63,405 bases of DNA, from the NCBI GenBank assembly GCA_900315065.1, contig OMXQ01000003.1:1-63405 (forward strand). The letters run 5' to 3'. Below the pieces are notes generated by a model. That model was not told where the DNA came from and did no database searches. It worked only from the letters and a program-made list of their open reading frames with translations. Position numbers and translations under genes: made by a program. This document shows positions 54,212 to 63,261 of the stretch, piece after piece (the first letter of the stretch is position 1; each line of letters opens with the position of its first letter). This DNA is from an uncultured Erysipelotrichaceae bacterium. GTDB taxonomy: Bacteria; Bacillota_I; Bacilli_A; Erysipelotrichales; Erysipelotrichaceae.

Positions 54212-54240
54212 AAAGAGGCAGAAATGCCTCTTTTGTGTTA
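54212..54240 (+). terminator. Terminator of glgP
   Basis: AAAGAGGCA-gaaa-TGCCTCTTT is a perfect 9-bp stem followed by a T-rich tail. Confidence 0.85.
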
Positions 54241-54275
54241 TATATACACAGTAGAAAAAAAGGAGTAAGCACACA

Positions 54276-54749
54276 ATGGTAGTTATTGAAATGGACAACG
54301 GCGGCATCATCAGAATTGAACTTGATCCGAAAGCTGCCCCGATTACAGTCGCAAACTTTGAAAAACTTGTAAAGGAAGGCTTCTATGACGGTCTGACTTT
54401 CCACCGCGTCATTGCCGGCTTTATGATCCAGGGCGGCGACCCGAACGGCAACGGCACCGGCGGTTCCAGAGAAAACATCAAGGGCGAATTCAAAGCCAAC
54501 GGTGTCAACAATCCGATTAAGCATGTCCGCGGTGTTATCTCCATGGCCAGAGCTATGGATCCGGATTCCGCATCTTCCCAGTTCTTCATCATGCACGCAG
54601 ACGCACCGCATCTGGATGGTCAGTACGCTGCTTTCGGTCATGTCGTAGAAGGCATGGACGTTGTCGATCAGATTGCAAATGAAAGAACCGACTTCCGTGA
54701 CAAGCCGCTTCACCCGGTTGTCATGAAGCGCGTTTACATCGAAGACTGA
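54276..54749 (+). CDS. Peptidyl-prolyl cis-trans isomerase, cyclophilin type
   Basis: This 157-residue cytoplasmic cyclophilin shows TFHRVIAGFMIQGGDPNGNGTGG (catalytic Arg at the start), SMARAMDPDSASSQFFIMHADAPHLDGQYAAFG and the closing VVDQIANERTD. It speeds proline isomerisation in protein folding. It has no signal peptide. AAAAGGAG precedes the ATG. It lies between two terminators and is its own transcription unit. Confidence 0.95.
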   Translation: MVVIEMDNGGIIRIELDPKAAPITVANFEKLVKEGFYDGLTFHRVIAGFMIQGGDPNGNGTGGSRENIKGEFKANGVNNPIKHVRGVISMARAMDPDSASSQFFIMHADAPHLDGQYAAFGHVVEGMDVVDQIANERTDFRDKPLHPVVMKRVYIED

Positions 54750-54761
54750 CAAGCTAACAGA

Positions 54762-54789
54762 AGCTCATCCACAAGATGGGCTTTTTTTC
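54762..54789 (+). terminator. Terminator of the cyclophilin gene
   Basis: AGCTCATC/GATGGGCT with a CACAA loop is followed by seven T. Confidence 0.8.
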
Positions 54790-54799
54790 TGAAGAGAAA

Positions 54800-54808
54800 T
54801 GCTACAAT
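54800..54808 (+). promoter_or_regulatory. Extended -10 promoter abutting the dacA-like start
   Basis: TGcTACAAT ends only six bases before the ATG at 54815. The predicted transcription start therefore falls on the ATG itself, and no Shine-Dalgarno is present, so the message is probably leaderless. Confidence 0.55.
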
Positions 54809-54814
54809 TGATCT

Positions 54815-55999
54815 ATGAAAAAAATCTGTCTGAAAATACTTTGTGCTTTATCTGCAGTTTGTCTGCTTCCGTTTCAGTCTGTCAAAGCGGAAGATCCCAA
54901 TCACCTGACGGACGATATCATCAGTGATTATGCCCTCATCATGAGCGCCGATACTGGTCAGATTCTCGGCGACAAAAACGGATATGAAAAAATGTATCCT
55001 GCTTCCATGACCAAGATGCTTACCTGTATCACGGCTCTGGATCTGAACCCTGATCTGAATGAAACTGTCGAAATCACGCCGGAAATGTTAGCAGGACTGA
55101 AAGAAGCCAATGCTTCCGTTGCCGGCTTCGAGATCGGTGATACGCCATCCATTCAGGATCTTCTCTATGGATCTGCCATTCCTTCCGGAGCGGACGCAAG
55201 CAATGCCTTAGCATATCATTTTGCCGGCTCCATTGATGCCTACGTAGATCTGATGAATCAGAAAGCCCAGGAAATCGGGATGACAAATTCTCACTTTGTC
55301 AATGTGACTGGTCTCCACGATGACAATCACTATTCAACCGCCTACGATATCTCTCTGCTTCTGCAGTATTGCCTGAAAAATGATACTTTTACAAAAATCT
55401 TTTCTTCCCATGACTATACTTCATCAACCGGTCTTTCTTTCCGCCAGACTGCCTGGAGCCTGATCGATGACGGTGATTATGTTCTGCCGGCATACAGAGG
55501 AGGCAAAACCGGATTCACGGATGCAGCCGGTCATTGCATGGCCAGCTGGGATGAGATCAACGGCAGAACCTACATTGTCGTTACCGGCCACGCCCAGACC
55601 GACTTGGAGATTCCCAGCCACATGGATGATCTCTATACGATCCTTTCTCATATGACTCAGCTGAATATGTATTCCCTGATGAAAAAAGACACCGCTATTG
55701 ACGGCATCGTCGTAAAAGGACCATGGACGGACAAAGTCGTATCAGTCATTGCCCCGGAAGATTTCAACTATGAAGCAGCTGAAGAACCGGAAGCACAGAT
55801 TACAACCGATCTGCCTGACCACGTTTCTGATTCACTGGAAGATCAGACATATGAAGGAACCATCACGATTACTTCTGACAACAAAGTTCTTCACCAATGC
55901 AGCGTTTCTGTTATGATACCAAAAGAAGACAATTCTTTCCTCCGTCTGCTTCTGCAGATCCGGGATTTTTTCCACCAGAAAATAAATGCAGCAGGCTGA
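54815..55999 (+). CDS. D-alanyl-D-alanine carboxypeptidase (S11 penicillin-binding protein)
   Basis: This 394-residue exported protein has the signal peptide MKKICLKILCALSAVCLLPF and a cleavage site near KAED. The serine motif SMTK (PASMTKMLTC near 64) and the KTG box (GGKTGFTDAAG near 229) are intact. The SxN position reads SGA in IPSGADASNAL near 128, a variant I have seen in Firmicute relatives. It trims the terminal D-Ala of peptidoglycan. The start is fixed by the signal peptide, though there is no ribosome binding site. No clear C-terminal anchor helix is visible. Confidence 0.88.
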   Translation: MKKICLKILCALSAVCLLPFQSVKAEDPNHLTDDIISDYALIMSADTGQILGDKNGYEKMYPASMTKMLTCITALDLNPDLNETVEITPEMLAGLKEANASVAGFEIGDTPSIQDLLYGSAIPSGADASNALAYHFAGSIDAYVDLMNQKAQEIGMTNSHFVNVTGLHDDNHYSTAYDISLLLQYCLKNDTFTKIFSSHDYTSSTGLSFRQTAWSLIDDGDYVLPAYRGGKTGFTDAAGHCMASWDEINGRTYIVVTGHAQTDLEIPSHMDDLYTILSHMTQLNMYSLMKKDTAIDGIVVKGPWTDKVVSVIAPEDFNYEAAEEPEAQITTDLPDHVSDSLEDQTYEGTITITSDNKVLHQCSVSVMIPKEDNSFLRLLLQIRDFFHQKINAAG

Positions 56000-56061
56000 C
56001 CATCTGAATGATGATCATCCCAGCTGCACTCATAATGTATTGAGCTTTCTGCAATTCAGAA

Positions 56062-57807
56062 TTACTGACTTGAAGAAACACTCTTTTCCAGTGTCTTCTC
56101 GGTATTGGTAATTTCTTCTGCTGCCATATAGCCGCTGACAAAACCCCAGGCAGTACCGGCACCGGTTTTCATCCCTTTGCCAAAAACACCGCCATTTGCC
56201 AGACCAATGCTGTAAACATTGCCAAGCGCCTGGCCGCTGGCATCTTTGACATGAAGACTGCCGTCAGTGACAAGTCCCTTCAGGCCTGCATATTCATACC
56301 GTTTCAAAGGAACGATATAAAGATCATCAGAAACCGAGAAAAGCTTTTCCTTCATGGTCGAAGTATGAACTTTTTCAATATTTTCCTTCAGCGTACCGGT
56401 ATCAACCCCTTCAATTTCCGTCTGATAAAGACTGCTGTAGGATTCTTCCTTCAGGCTGCCCTGTGTCTTTTCTGAAAAATCCGGTACCAGCAGGTTGCGG
56501 AAAGTCCGCCAGGAAGTATCTTTCATAACAAGATATACCGGACCCTGCTTTTCAATTTCCTTTTCAAGAGCTGCCTGTTCATATCTGATTTCCGTGTTGA
56601 GAAAAGGCTCTCCCTTATCGTTGACAAGGACTGCTCCGTCCTTCATAGCTTCATTTATTGCATTGTATGCATAAGCAGTTTCCCCCTGTGCTTCTACGCC
56701 GAAGGAAGAAAGATTCGAGCTTTGCTGATCTACGCTCTGCAGATCATTTTCTGCAGCAATGGTCATGATATCATTGGTATTTCCGATCGGGCCGTAGTAA
56801 GGCACATCCTGGTTCGAGGAACCGCTGCCCGTCGCAAAGATGATATAGTTAGCTTTGACATATATCACTGTACCTTTGGCATTTTTGGCAACGACGCCTT
56901 CGATCCTGTCATTCTTTTTCCAAAGCCCCATCACAGCCGTATTCGTAATGATATCAGCACCGGAAACATCTGCTTCCTTGGTCAGCAGCTCCTGCAGGGA
57001 AACACCGCTTGAAGTATTGTAGCTTCTGACCGCATTATGGGAATAGCCGACTGCTTCGTAGTTATCTGAGAAAAGAACACCAAGATCCTTAACCTGCCAA
57101 TCCGTGACTGTACCGACATTATTTACCAGTAAATTCAGCAGATCCCTGTCGGCAGTTTCCTTGCTGCAGGCAAACAGATCATTCTTCAATTCATCCGGAG
57201 TAATTTCCACCGGATTATCCGTATGCAGGTTTTGCGACCCTGCTGTAATCTGAACAGATGTGCTGATATAAGGAAGCGAACCGCCGATCGAATCTTCCTT
57301 TTCAATCAGAGTTGTATTGATATTGTTCTGTCTGAGACGAAGAACAGCCGCAATACCGGAAAGACCGCCGCCGACAACGACTGCTGTTGCTTTTCTTTCT
57401 TCTGTTTTATCGGCATATTTACCAGTGCAGTCCTTCTGCCACTCTGCTTCATTGCCGCCGGCTTCTTTCACTGCTGAAAGCACTGCTTCCTGCATGGCTT
57501 TGCTGGTAACGGTAGCACCGGTAGAAAGATCAACATTGACAGACTGATTGGAAACCATTCTGGCCGGAACATCTTTCAAAGCGGAAGCAGACAATGCATC
57601 TGTTTCATGTTCACTGACGACTTTGACACTGTTCAGCTTCCCATCTGTGACAATGCAATTCACCTCGATTTCGCCGCCGTATCCATTCACTGTTTCCTGA
57701 TAAGTACCATCCTTGAGACCGTCTGTTTTCTTTGCAGAACAGCCTGTCATAATCATCATATTCATAACAGCCGCAAGACTGATGAATTTTCTGAGTAGTT
57801 GCTTCAT
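56062..57807 (-). CDS. Exported flavinylated FAD-dependent reductase (FMN-bind plus fumarate-reductase-like domain)
   Basis: This 581-residue lipoprotein has lipobox MTGC (Cys23). Residues about 30-110 are an FMN-bind domain with DLSTGATVTS, where Thr99 would carry FMN attached by ApbE. Residues about 135-575 are an FAD oxidoreductase of the fumarate/urocanate reductase group (AVVVGGGLSGIAAVLRLRQ, GSLPYIS, TGAGTAWGFVSGYMAAEEI). Such proteins use extracellular organic compounds as electron sinks. No ApbE or flavin-transport gene is near. The acceptor is unknown. It is convergent with the D,D-carboxypeptidase gene. Confidence 0.85.
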   Translation of the reverse strand: MKQLLRKFISLAAVMNMMIMTGCSAKKTDGLKDGTYQETVNGYGGEIEVNCIVTDGKLNSVKVVSEHETDALSASALKDVPARMVSNQSVNVDLSTGATVTSKAMQEAVLSAVKEAGGNEAEWQKDCTGKYADKTEERKATAVVVGGGLSGIAAVLRLRQNNINTTLIEKEDSIGGSLPYISTSVQITAGSQNLHTDNPVEITPDELKNDLFACSKETADRDLLNLLVNNVGTVTDWQVKDLGVLFSDNYEAVGYSHNAVRSYNTSSGVSLQELLTKEADVSGADIITNTAVMGLWKKNDRIEGVVAKNAKGTVIYVKANYIIFATGSGSSNQDVPYYGPIGNTNDIMTIAAENDLQSVDQQSSNLSSFGVEAQGETAYAYNAINEAMKDGAVLVNDKGEPFLNTEIRYEQAALEKEIEKQGPVYLVMKDTSWRTFRNLLVPDFSEKTQGSLKEESYSSLYQTEIEGVDTGTLKENIEKVHTSTMKEKLFSVSDDLYIVPLKRYEYAGLKGLVTDGSLHVKDASGQALGNVYSIGLANGGVFGKGMKTGAGTAWGFVSGYMAAEEITNTEKTLEKSVSSSQ

Positions 57808-57841
57808 GCGTCGATTATACCATTTTTTACTGGCCAGAGAT

Positions 57842-57882
57842 ATTGAAAAGACTCCTGTACAGGAATATACAGAAGCCTCTTT
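57842..57882 (-). terminator. Probable terminator of the permease-C26 operon
   Basis: An imperfect AAAAGA...TCTTTT stem with TGTA/TACA pairing overlaps the permease stop; on the minus strand TCTTTTCAATA follows. Confidence 0.5.
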
Positions 57883-59183
57883 TAATCAGAATCTTTAAAC
57901 GCAAGACCGTGTCTTGCATTATACGCTTTCATCAGGAAGTAGATCGGAACAATGATGATCATTGCCCCAAGCCCGATCAGCAACTTCACTTTGTCAGCCT
58001 TCAGCAGCAGCCACACTGCCGTGATGGTTGAAAGCAGCGGAATCGTATAGCCGCCTGGAATCCGGAAAGTAGACTTCATGCCCCGCTTGCGGAAAACAAT
58101 AATTGAAAGACACGTAGGAATATATTGGGAAAAACGGGAAATGACAGAAATAGCTGCCAGCTGCGAGAAAGTACCGGACAAAGCTAAAGGAACTGTCAGC
58201 AGGCAGGTAATCAGAATTGCAGCAGAAGGCGTGCCGTATTTTGACTTCTTCAATATAAACTGCGGCAGCATATTTCTTTCCGCCAGGGCAAGACACCCTC
58301 TTGGATTAAAGAAAGAAGACGCGATATTGATGCCGCCGATGGATATCAAAGTACCTGCACTCACCAGCAGGCCTCCTGCAGAGCCAAGAAAAGTCGTCAT
58401 GGCATCAACTACCGGAGTTCCTGAATCCGCCAGAGCCGGGCCCAATGTACCGATGGAAACAACCTGAATCATGAAATAAATCAGGGCGATAATGCTCATG
58501 CCGATGATGATGCCGACCGGCAGATTCTTCTTCGGATTTTCCATATCCTCAGCAGCCGTACCAATTGATTCAAAGCCGGTAAATGCATAGAAAATCAGAA
58601 TTGCCGCTTCCGAAAAATCATGCGTTGTCATTCCCTTTGGAACAAGAGGCTGGAAATTAGCCGGCTTCAGGAAGAAAATCCCAACCGCGATAAAAATCAC
58701 CAGCGGTACCAGTTTTCCAATCGTGGCAAAATTGGAAATATACTTGACGAGATTAATACCGAAATAATTGACGAGAGATAAGCCTACGATTACGCCGGTT
58801 ACCAGTAAAGCTCTCGGCAAGCCGCCCTCAAAAGAGGGAACAAGAGCAGATAATGCCGTCGCAAAACCAGCTGCCATCGTTGCCCAGGCTATGCACTGGA
58901 CAATATATTTCATAAAGCCGACTTCAAAACCGGCAAAGTTTCCGAAAGCTTCCTTGACGTACACGTAAGCACCGCCGTTCGATCTGAACAAACCGGATGC
59001 TTCCGCAAAACACAAAGCCATGGAACCTGCTAACAAAGTTACAAAAAGATACACAAACAAACTGCTTGTACCTGCCAAAGCATATGCTTTGCCAGGCAGC
59101 AGAAAGATACCGGTACCGATAATGGCATTAATGACAAGCAATATAATACTTGGCAGGCCGAATTTTTTCTCTGCTTTCTTCAT
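57882..59183 (-). CDS. APC-family amino acid permease
   Basis: This 433-residue protein has about 12 hydrophobic segments and the APC start FGLPSIILLVINAIIGTGIFLLPGKAYALAG (helix-1 glycine-rich break). The conserved FYAFTGFESIGTAAEDMENPKKNLP is near 195-220. It imports amino acids with H+ or exchanges them; specificity cannot be told. AAGGAAA precedes the ATG, which overlaps the stop of the C26 hydrolase gene upstream by four bases. Together they suggest uptake after gamma-glutamyl bond cleavage, or the reverse. Confidence 0.88.
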   Translation of the reverse strand: MKKAEKKFGLPSIILLVINAIIGTGIFLLPGKAYALAGTSSLFVYLFVTLLAGSMALCFAEASGLFRSNGGAYVYVKEAFGNFAGFEVGFMKYIVQCIAWATMAAGFATALSALVPSFEGGLPRALLVTGVIVGLSLVNYFGINLVKYISNFATIGKLVPLVIFIAVGIFFLKPANFQPLVPKGMTTHDFSEAAILIFYAFTGFESIGTAAEDMENPKKNLPVGIIIGMSIIALIYFMIQVVSIGTLGPALADSGTPVVDAMTTFLGSAGGLLVSAGTLISIGGINIASSFFNPRGCLALAERNMLPQFILKKSKYGTPSAAILITCLLTVPLALSGTFSQLAAISVISRFSQYIPTCLSIIVFRKRGMKSTFRIPGGYTIPLLSTITAVWLLLKADKVKLLIGLGAMIIIVPIYFLMKAYNARHGLAFKDSD

Positions 59184-59923
59184 GCTATTTCCTTATTTAT
59201 CCTGCACACTTCCGCAAACTTCTGAAACAGCCGCAGCATATCCGGATTATCAAACTCAGCCATCATTTCCGGATGGAACTGAACAGCGGCCATGAAGGAA
59301 CCGGAAGTTCTTTCAATTGCTTCAATGACACCGTCCCCGGCTCTTGCGGTAACCCGGAAGCCTTCAGCAGGTTCTTTTACTGCCTGATGATGGAAAGAAT
59401 TCACCATGGCCTTTTCGCCAAGCACGGATCCCAGGAAACTATCTTTTTCAATCGTGATGACATGGGAAGGCGTATATCGCGGTGCAGACTGTACATGTTT
59501 ATAAGAACCTTTAACCTGTGTACCCAGGTCCTGATACAAAGTACCGCCGCAGGCAACATTCAGAATCTGGATGCCCTTGCAGATGCCGAATACCGGAATA
59601 TTTTTCTGATCGGCTTCATGAATGACACGAATATAGAAATCATCTACTTCCTTCATGGTAAACCCGATCTGCGGCATCGGTTCTTCCCCGTAAAGCCCCG
59701 GCGTAACATCATAGCCGCCTGACAATACAACCCCGTCAAGTCCTTCCACCATATCAGAAACGCTGTCCAGATCATAAATGACCGGCAGCTGCACAGGAAT
59801 ACACCCGGCTTTTTCAAGGCTTGTCACATAGTTGTGATTGACATAGGAACGATAAGCACCAGCCATATCGCCGTTCTGCATGACAAGCAGATTGCAGACA
59901 ATTCCGATCTTTGGTTTTTTCAT
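59180..59923 (-). CDS. Gamma-glutamyl-gamma-aminobutyrate hydrolase family protein (peptidase C26)
   Basis: This 247-residue class I amidotransferase-like hydrolase has GVVLSGGYDVTPGLYGEEP near 84, the nucleophile Cys in FGICKGIQILN near 117, and the His-Glu pair in VQFHPEMMAEF near 222. Relatives such as PuuD hydrolyse gamma-glutamyl compounds. It is cytoplasmic. It is coupled by a four-base overlap to an amino-acid permease and diverges from an S66 carboxypeptidase, so a role in gamma-glutamyl or peptidoglycan-derived peptide use is plausible. Confidence 0.9.
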   Translation of the reverse strand: MKKPKIGIVCNLLVMQNGDMAGAYRSYVNHNYVTSLEKAGCIPVQLPVIYDLDSVSDMVEGLDGVVLSGGYDVTPGLYGEEPMPQIGFTMKEVDDFYIRVIHEADQKNIPVFGICKGIQILNVACGGTLYQDLGTQVKGSYKHVQSAPRYTPSHVITIEKDSFLGSVLGEKAMVNSFHHQAVKEPAEGFRVTARAGDGVIEAIERTSGSFMAAVQFHPEMMAEFDNPDMLRLFQKFAEVCRINKEIA

Positions 59924-60007
59924 AGGAATCCTTCTTTCTGAATCATTTTTTATATGGACTAGTATACTGCAGTCAGGAAAAATAATCTTCTTCTCTTCTT
60001 CATGATA

Positions 60008-60037
60008 TTGGTCATATTTCTTTCCTTTCAGTATAAT
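60008..60037 (+). promoter_or_regulatory. Promoter of the S66 peptidase gene
   Basis: TTGGTC (60008-60013), 18 bases and TATAAT (60032-60037) stand 27 bases before the ATG. Confidence 0.65.
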
Positions 60038-60064
60038 GAGCAGGTAAATAAAAAGGAGGCAGGT

Positions 60065-61048
60065 ATGATCTATCCTTCATTTCTGAAACAAGGCAGTACC
60101 ATCGGCATTGCCGCTCCAAGTGCCGGTACCGGTAAAAAAGTGGATGACTATATCCGGTCTGTCCAATATCTTGAGTCCAGAGGTTTTCATGTAAAAGAAA
60201 CACCTTCCGTCCGGGTTGACAATGACCGGAGTGCAGATCCTGTTACCCGCGGCAAAGAGCTGAATTCCATATTTCTGGATCCAAAAGTGGACATGGTCAT
60301 GTGTGCTGCCGGCGGGGATTTTCTGGATGAGATGATTCCTTTTGCGGATTTTGAAACCATGCAGAAACACCCGAAGTGGCTCATGGGCGCTTCCGATCCG
60401 ACTGGACTTTTATATCCGCTGACAACAAAGTATGATGTTGCGACAATCTATGGACTAAACGGAGGTTCCTATTCCTTCCGGCCGGTGCCTGATTTTGCAA
60501 AGAACAATCTTGAAATTCTGCAGGGAAATCTGATTGAACAGACAAGCTGGAAAACTATACTTTCTGCTCTTCCTTTCGGTCTTGACCACGTTTTCTATGA
60601 CAAGGAAAACACCTGGCAGTCAGATGCTGAGACAATCCATGCAGAAGGCAGATGCATCGGCGGCTGTATTGATGTTCTGAAAGATCTGATCGGCACCCGG
60701 TTTGACGGTACAAAGGACTTCCTGAAAAAATACAAGGATGACGGTATTATCTGGTATTTTGACAACTTCTCGCTTTCGGCTGAAGTCTTCTACCGTACCC
60801 TCCTCCAGTTCCGCTATGCCGGCTGGTTTGATTACACAAAGGCAGTCATTATCGGCAGAACCATCTTCCCGTCTTCTGAAACCGGCATGACGTATGAAGA
60901 AGCCTGCGAACTTGCCTTAGGCGATTATCCATATGTCACAGAAGCAGATGTCGGCCATACGATCCCTCATATGACTCTGATCAACGGAGCAATGCTGACG
61001 TTTGATTGGGAAAACCATGAGGCAAAACTGAAGTTCTCCTTGAAATAA
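60065..61048 (+). CDS. S66 family peptidase (LD-carboxypeptidase / MccF-like)
   Basis: This 327-residue protein opens IYPSFLKQGSTIGIAAPSAG. The serine nucleophile is in LMGASDPTGLLYPL near 113-126 (GxSD motif). The C-terminal GFD-like region DNFSLSAEVFYRTLLQFRYAGWF and DVGHTIPHMTLINGA carry the Glu and His of the S66 triad. Members cut muropeptide L,D bonds or inactivate microcin C. The start at 60065 is chosen for AAGGAGG seven bases upstream; an earlier in-frame start lies within the promoter. It has no signal peptide and is therefore cytoplasmic. Confidence 0.9.
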   Translation: MIYPSFLKQGSTIGIAAPSAGTGKKVDDYIRSVQYLESRGFHVKETPSVRVDNDRSADPVTRGKELNSIFLDPKVDMVMCAAGGDFLDEMIPFADFETMQKHPKWLMGASDPTGLLYPLTTKYDVATIYGLNGGSYSFRPVPDFAKNNLEILQGNLIEQTSWKTILSALPFGLDHVFYDKENTWQSDAETIHAEGRCIGGCIDVLKDLIGTRFDGTKDFLKKYKDDGIIWYFDNFSLSAEVFYRTLLQFRYAGWFDYTKAVIIGRTIFPSSETGMTYEEACELALGDYPYVTEADVGHTIPHMTLINGAMLTFDWENHEAKLKFSLK

Positions 61049-61068
61049 TCAAAACAAAATAACACATG

Positions 61069-61106
61069 AAAATACCGTCTACTTATCGGAAACAGGCGGT
61101 ATTTTT
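61069..61106. terminator. Bidirectional terminator
   Basis: AAAATACCG/CGGTATTTT stem between the convergent S66 peptidase and YwaF-like genes, T-rich on both strands. Confidence 0.8.
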
Positions 61107-61138
61107 GTACATATTTTCTTTTGATTTAATGTTCTGAA

Positions 61139-61975
61139 TTAATACTTATATTCCTTACGGATCTTGCCGTTGTTAACGACATCACAACATGTATCCGGAT
61201 ACCAGGCAGGTCTGGTCAGCAGACTTGTATGATGACGGAACCACTGGATAACCCTGAAAGGAACAATCGCCTGAACCAGGATCAGAACCGGTGTATAGAA
61301 CGGACCAAGAACGCGGTACGGAATATCCAGCAAAGTTCCATGGAATGTATCTGAGATAAACATGAAATTAGTCCCGTAACGCAGATTGATTATCCAGGCA
61401 AGGATACAGATCAGAGAAGTAAACCAGAAATATAGATGCATGTCTTCTTTCTTCAGATTCACCAGACCGCTGCGATTCATCAGAACCCCAATATATACCA
61501 TGACCCCGTGATACAGGAAACTGTGGAAACAAAGGAAATGGAAAGACGGATACAGAAGCAGTGAACTTGACGGATATAAAAGGAAACAGATGCCTCCGAT
61601 TAAACTGCCGCTGGCTAAGAATACGTCTCCGGCATGCCGGAGGAAACCTTTGGCAAATACACTCAGCCAGCCGGCATAGAGAAAGATCGAACAGAAGTAC
61701 AAAGGAACCCAGTCTTTCAATTCGTTCATATCTCCCTGGATGAAATGAAAGGCAATCTTTGCCAGTTCAAATATGGTCATCGTAATGACCAGTTTCTTTA
61801 TAATTCCCCTGATTTTCTGGAAAGAATACTGCAGGGTTTTATTCAATGCTTTGTAGATAAAGAAGATCGTTGTCGCAAGCAGGATGAAGTGACCTGCCGA
61901 AAACAAACCGCCGGCAGCGAACTGGCCTTCTTTGCAGAAGAACACTGACAGAATTTTCTTAAGAATGCTCATCAT
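61139..61975 (-). CDS. YwaF/TMEM164-like integral membrane protein
   Basis: This protein of about 278 residues has six or seven hydrophobic segments. ELKDWVPLYFCSIFLYAGWL, HSFLYHGVMVYIGVLMN and a histidine-bearing FHFLCFH pattern resemble the YwaF (TIGR02206) family, related to eukaryotic TMEM164. The start at 61975 follows GGAGG six bases upstream and lies inside the 3' end of the glycosyltransferase gene (17-base overlap), so the pair is translationally coupled. Earlier in-frame starts would overlap much more. Function is unknown; a lipid-related role is suggested by family and partner. Confidence 0.75.
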   Translation of the reverse strand: MMSILKKILSVFFCKEGQFAAGGLFSAGHFILLATTIFFIYKALNKTLQYSFQKIRGIIKKLVITMTIFELAKIAFHFIQGDMNELKDWVPLYFCSIFLYAGWLSVFAKGFLRHAGDVFLASGSLIGGICFLLYPSSSLLLYPSFHFLCFHSFLYHGVMVYIGVLMNRSGLVNLKKEDMHLYFWFTSLICILAWIINLRYGTNFMFISDTFHGTLLDIPYRVLGPFYTPVLILVQAIVPFRVIQWFRHHTSLLTRPAWYPDTCCDVVNNGKIRKEYKY

Positions 61976-63155
61976 TAACTTCCTCCAATCCCACCGCATC
62001 ATCATGGGCAATCGGCGTCCAGTCACAACTGTGCATGAACAGACACGTCACCATATACGGCAGCCAGAGAGCCAGGAAAATCGGAAAACACAAGATACCT
62101 TTGCGCATCTTTTTCAACGGCACCCTGACGGCATGTACCGCAATAGCAGACCCAAAAATCAATATCACTATAACACCAAGCAGGATAAAGATACCGTAAT
62201 GCAATACAATTTTTCTGAATGTTTCCCCAATAATCAGCCAGAAAATAATAAACGGTATGAACAAAGGACCAATCAGACAGAAAAACATTTCTGCACACTC
62301 TCTGGATCCTTTCAAAGCACCCAATAACAATTTCCAGGCATAAACCCGCATGCACTGCACCTGACCGAATATCCATCTTTTAAGCTGATGCCGGCACGTC
62401 TTCACATCTTCCGGGAACTCGTCATAGCTCAAAGCTTCATGACAATAGCCGATCCTGACTCCCTGCAATGCACAAACCGCATCCATTTCCAGATCTTCCG
62501 TCATTGTAACAGGTTCAAAACCGTAAGTATCCAGATACTTCTGTGATACGTACCAGGCTGTACCGTTGATGGAAGCACTATGATTGATCACGCTGCGGGC
62601 ATGATTATAGTAGATGTTCTGATAGAGATAAAAAACACCATAACACTGGGAAAGCCAGGTATGGAAGGTATTCTTGCCCAGTCTTCTGCCCTGGATGACC
62701 ATGCATCCCTGACCGGCCGTATTATTCATTCTTCTCAGGAAATCTTCATGAACCAGATTATCGGCATCAAAAATGATATAGCCGTCATAGTTCTGCTTCT
62801 TCAAAGTGGAAAAAGCAAACTTCAGAACATCCCCTTTTCCCTTGACGGTATCCGGACACTGGATGACCTGTGCCCCCTTCTGTATGGAAATTTCAGCGGT
62901 ATGATCATTGGAATGATTCACCAGCACAAACACATTGTATCTGTCTTTCGGATAGTTCTGCTTCTGCAGGGACTCCAGCAGCCTGCCGATGACTTTTTCT
63001 TCATTTCTGGCAGCGATCAGGATGGCAAAGCGCTGCTTTTCTTCTCTTTCTTCTGCCGGGGCAAAAGGCCGCTTCAAAGACCGGACTGCTGCTTTGACAA
63101 AACTCCCTGCCGTAAATAATATCAATACAAGACAAATATATCCGAAAATTCTCAT
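61959..63155 (-). CDS. Family 2 glycosyltransferase, membrane-anchored
   Basis: This 398-residue protein has an N-terminal membrane segment (IFGYICLVLILFTAGSFV). A GT2 domain follows with FAILIAARNEEKVIGRLLESL near 43, the metal-binding DADN in YIIFDADNLVHEDF near 130, TEDLEMDA near 220 and the QxxRW-type motif HQLKRWIFGQ near 258. Two or three C-terminal membrane segments follow. The layout is that of processive or lipid-linked GT2 enzymes such as those making glycolipids or beta-linked polysaccharide. GAGG lies five bases before the ATG. It is coupled to the YwaF-like gene. Confidence 0.88.
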   Translation of the reverse strand: MRIFGYICLVLILFTAGSFVKAAVRSLKRPFAPAEEREEKQRFAILIAARNEEKVIGRLLESLQKQNYPKDRYNVFVLVNHSNDHTAEISIQKGAQVIQCPDTVKGKGDVLKFAFSTLKKQNYDGYIIFDADNLVHEDFLRRMNNTAGQGCMVIQGRRLGKNTFHTWLSQCYGVFYLYQNIYYNHARSVINHSASINGTAWYVSQKYLDTYGFEPVTMTEDLEMDAVCALQGVRIGYCHEALSYDEFPEDVKTCRHQLKRWIFGQVQCMRVYAWKLLLGALKGSRECAEMFFCLIGPLFIPFIIFWLIIGETFRKIVLHYGIFILLGVIVILIFGSAIAVHAVRVPLKKMRKGILCFPIFLALWLPYMVTCLFMHSCDWTPIAHDDAVGLEEVNDEHS

Positions 63156-63261
63156 CCAAACCTCACAGCCTACATTATATCGACTTCATGTTAAATATTA
63201 TCGAAGGTTTGCAAAAGAATCGACACAAGAATGAAAATGTATAACAATTTCAGAAAATGAT

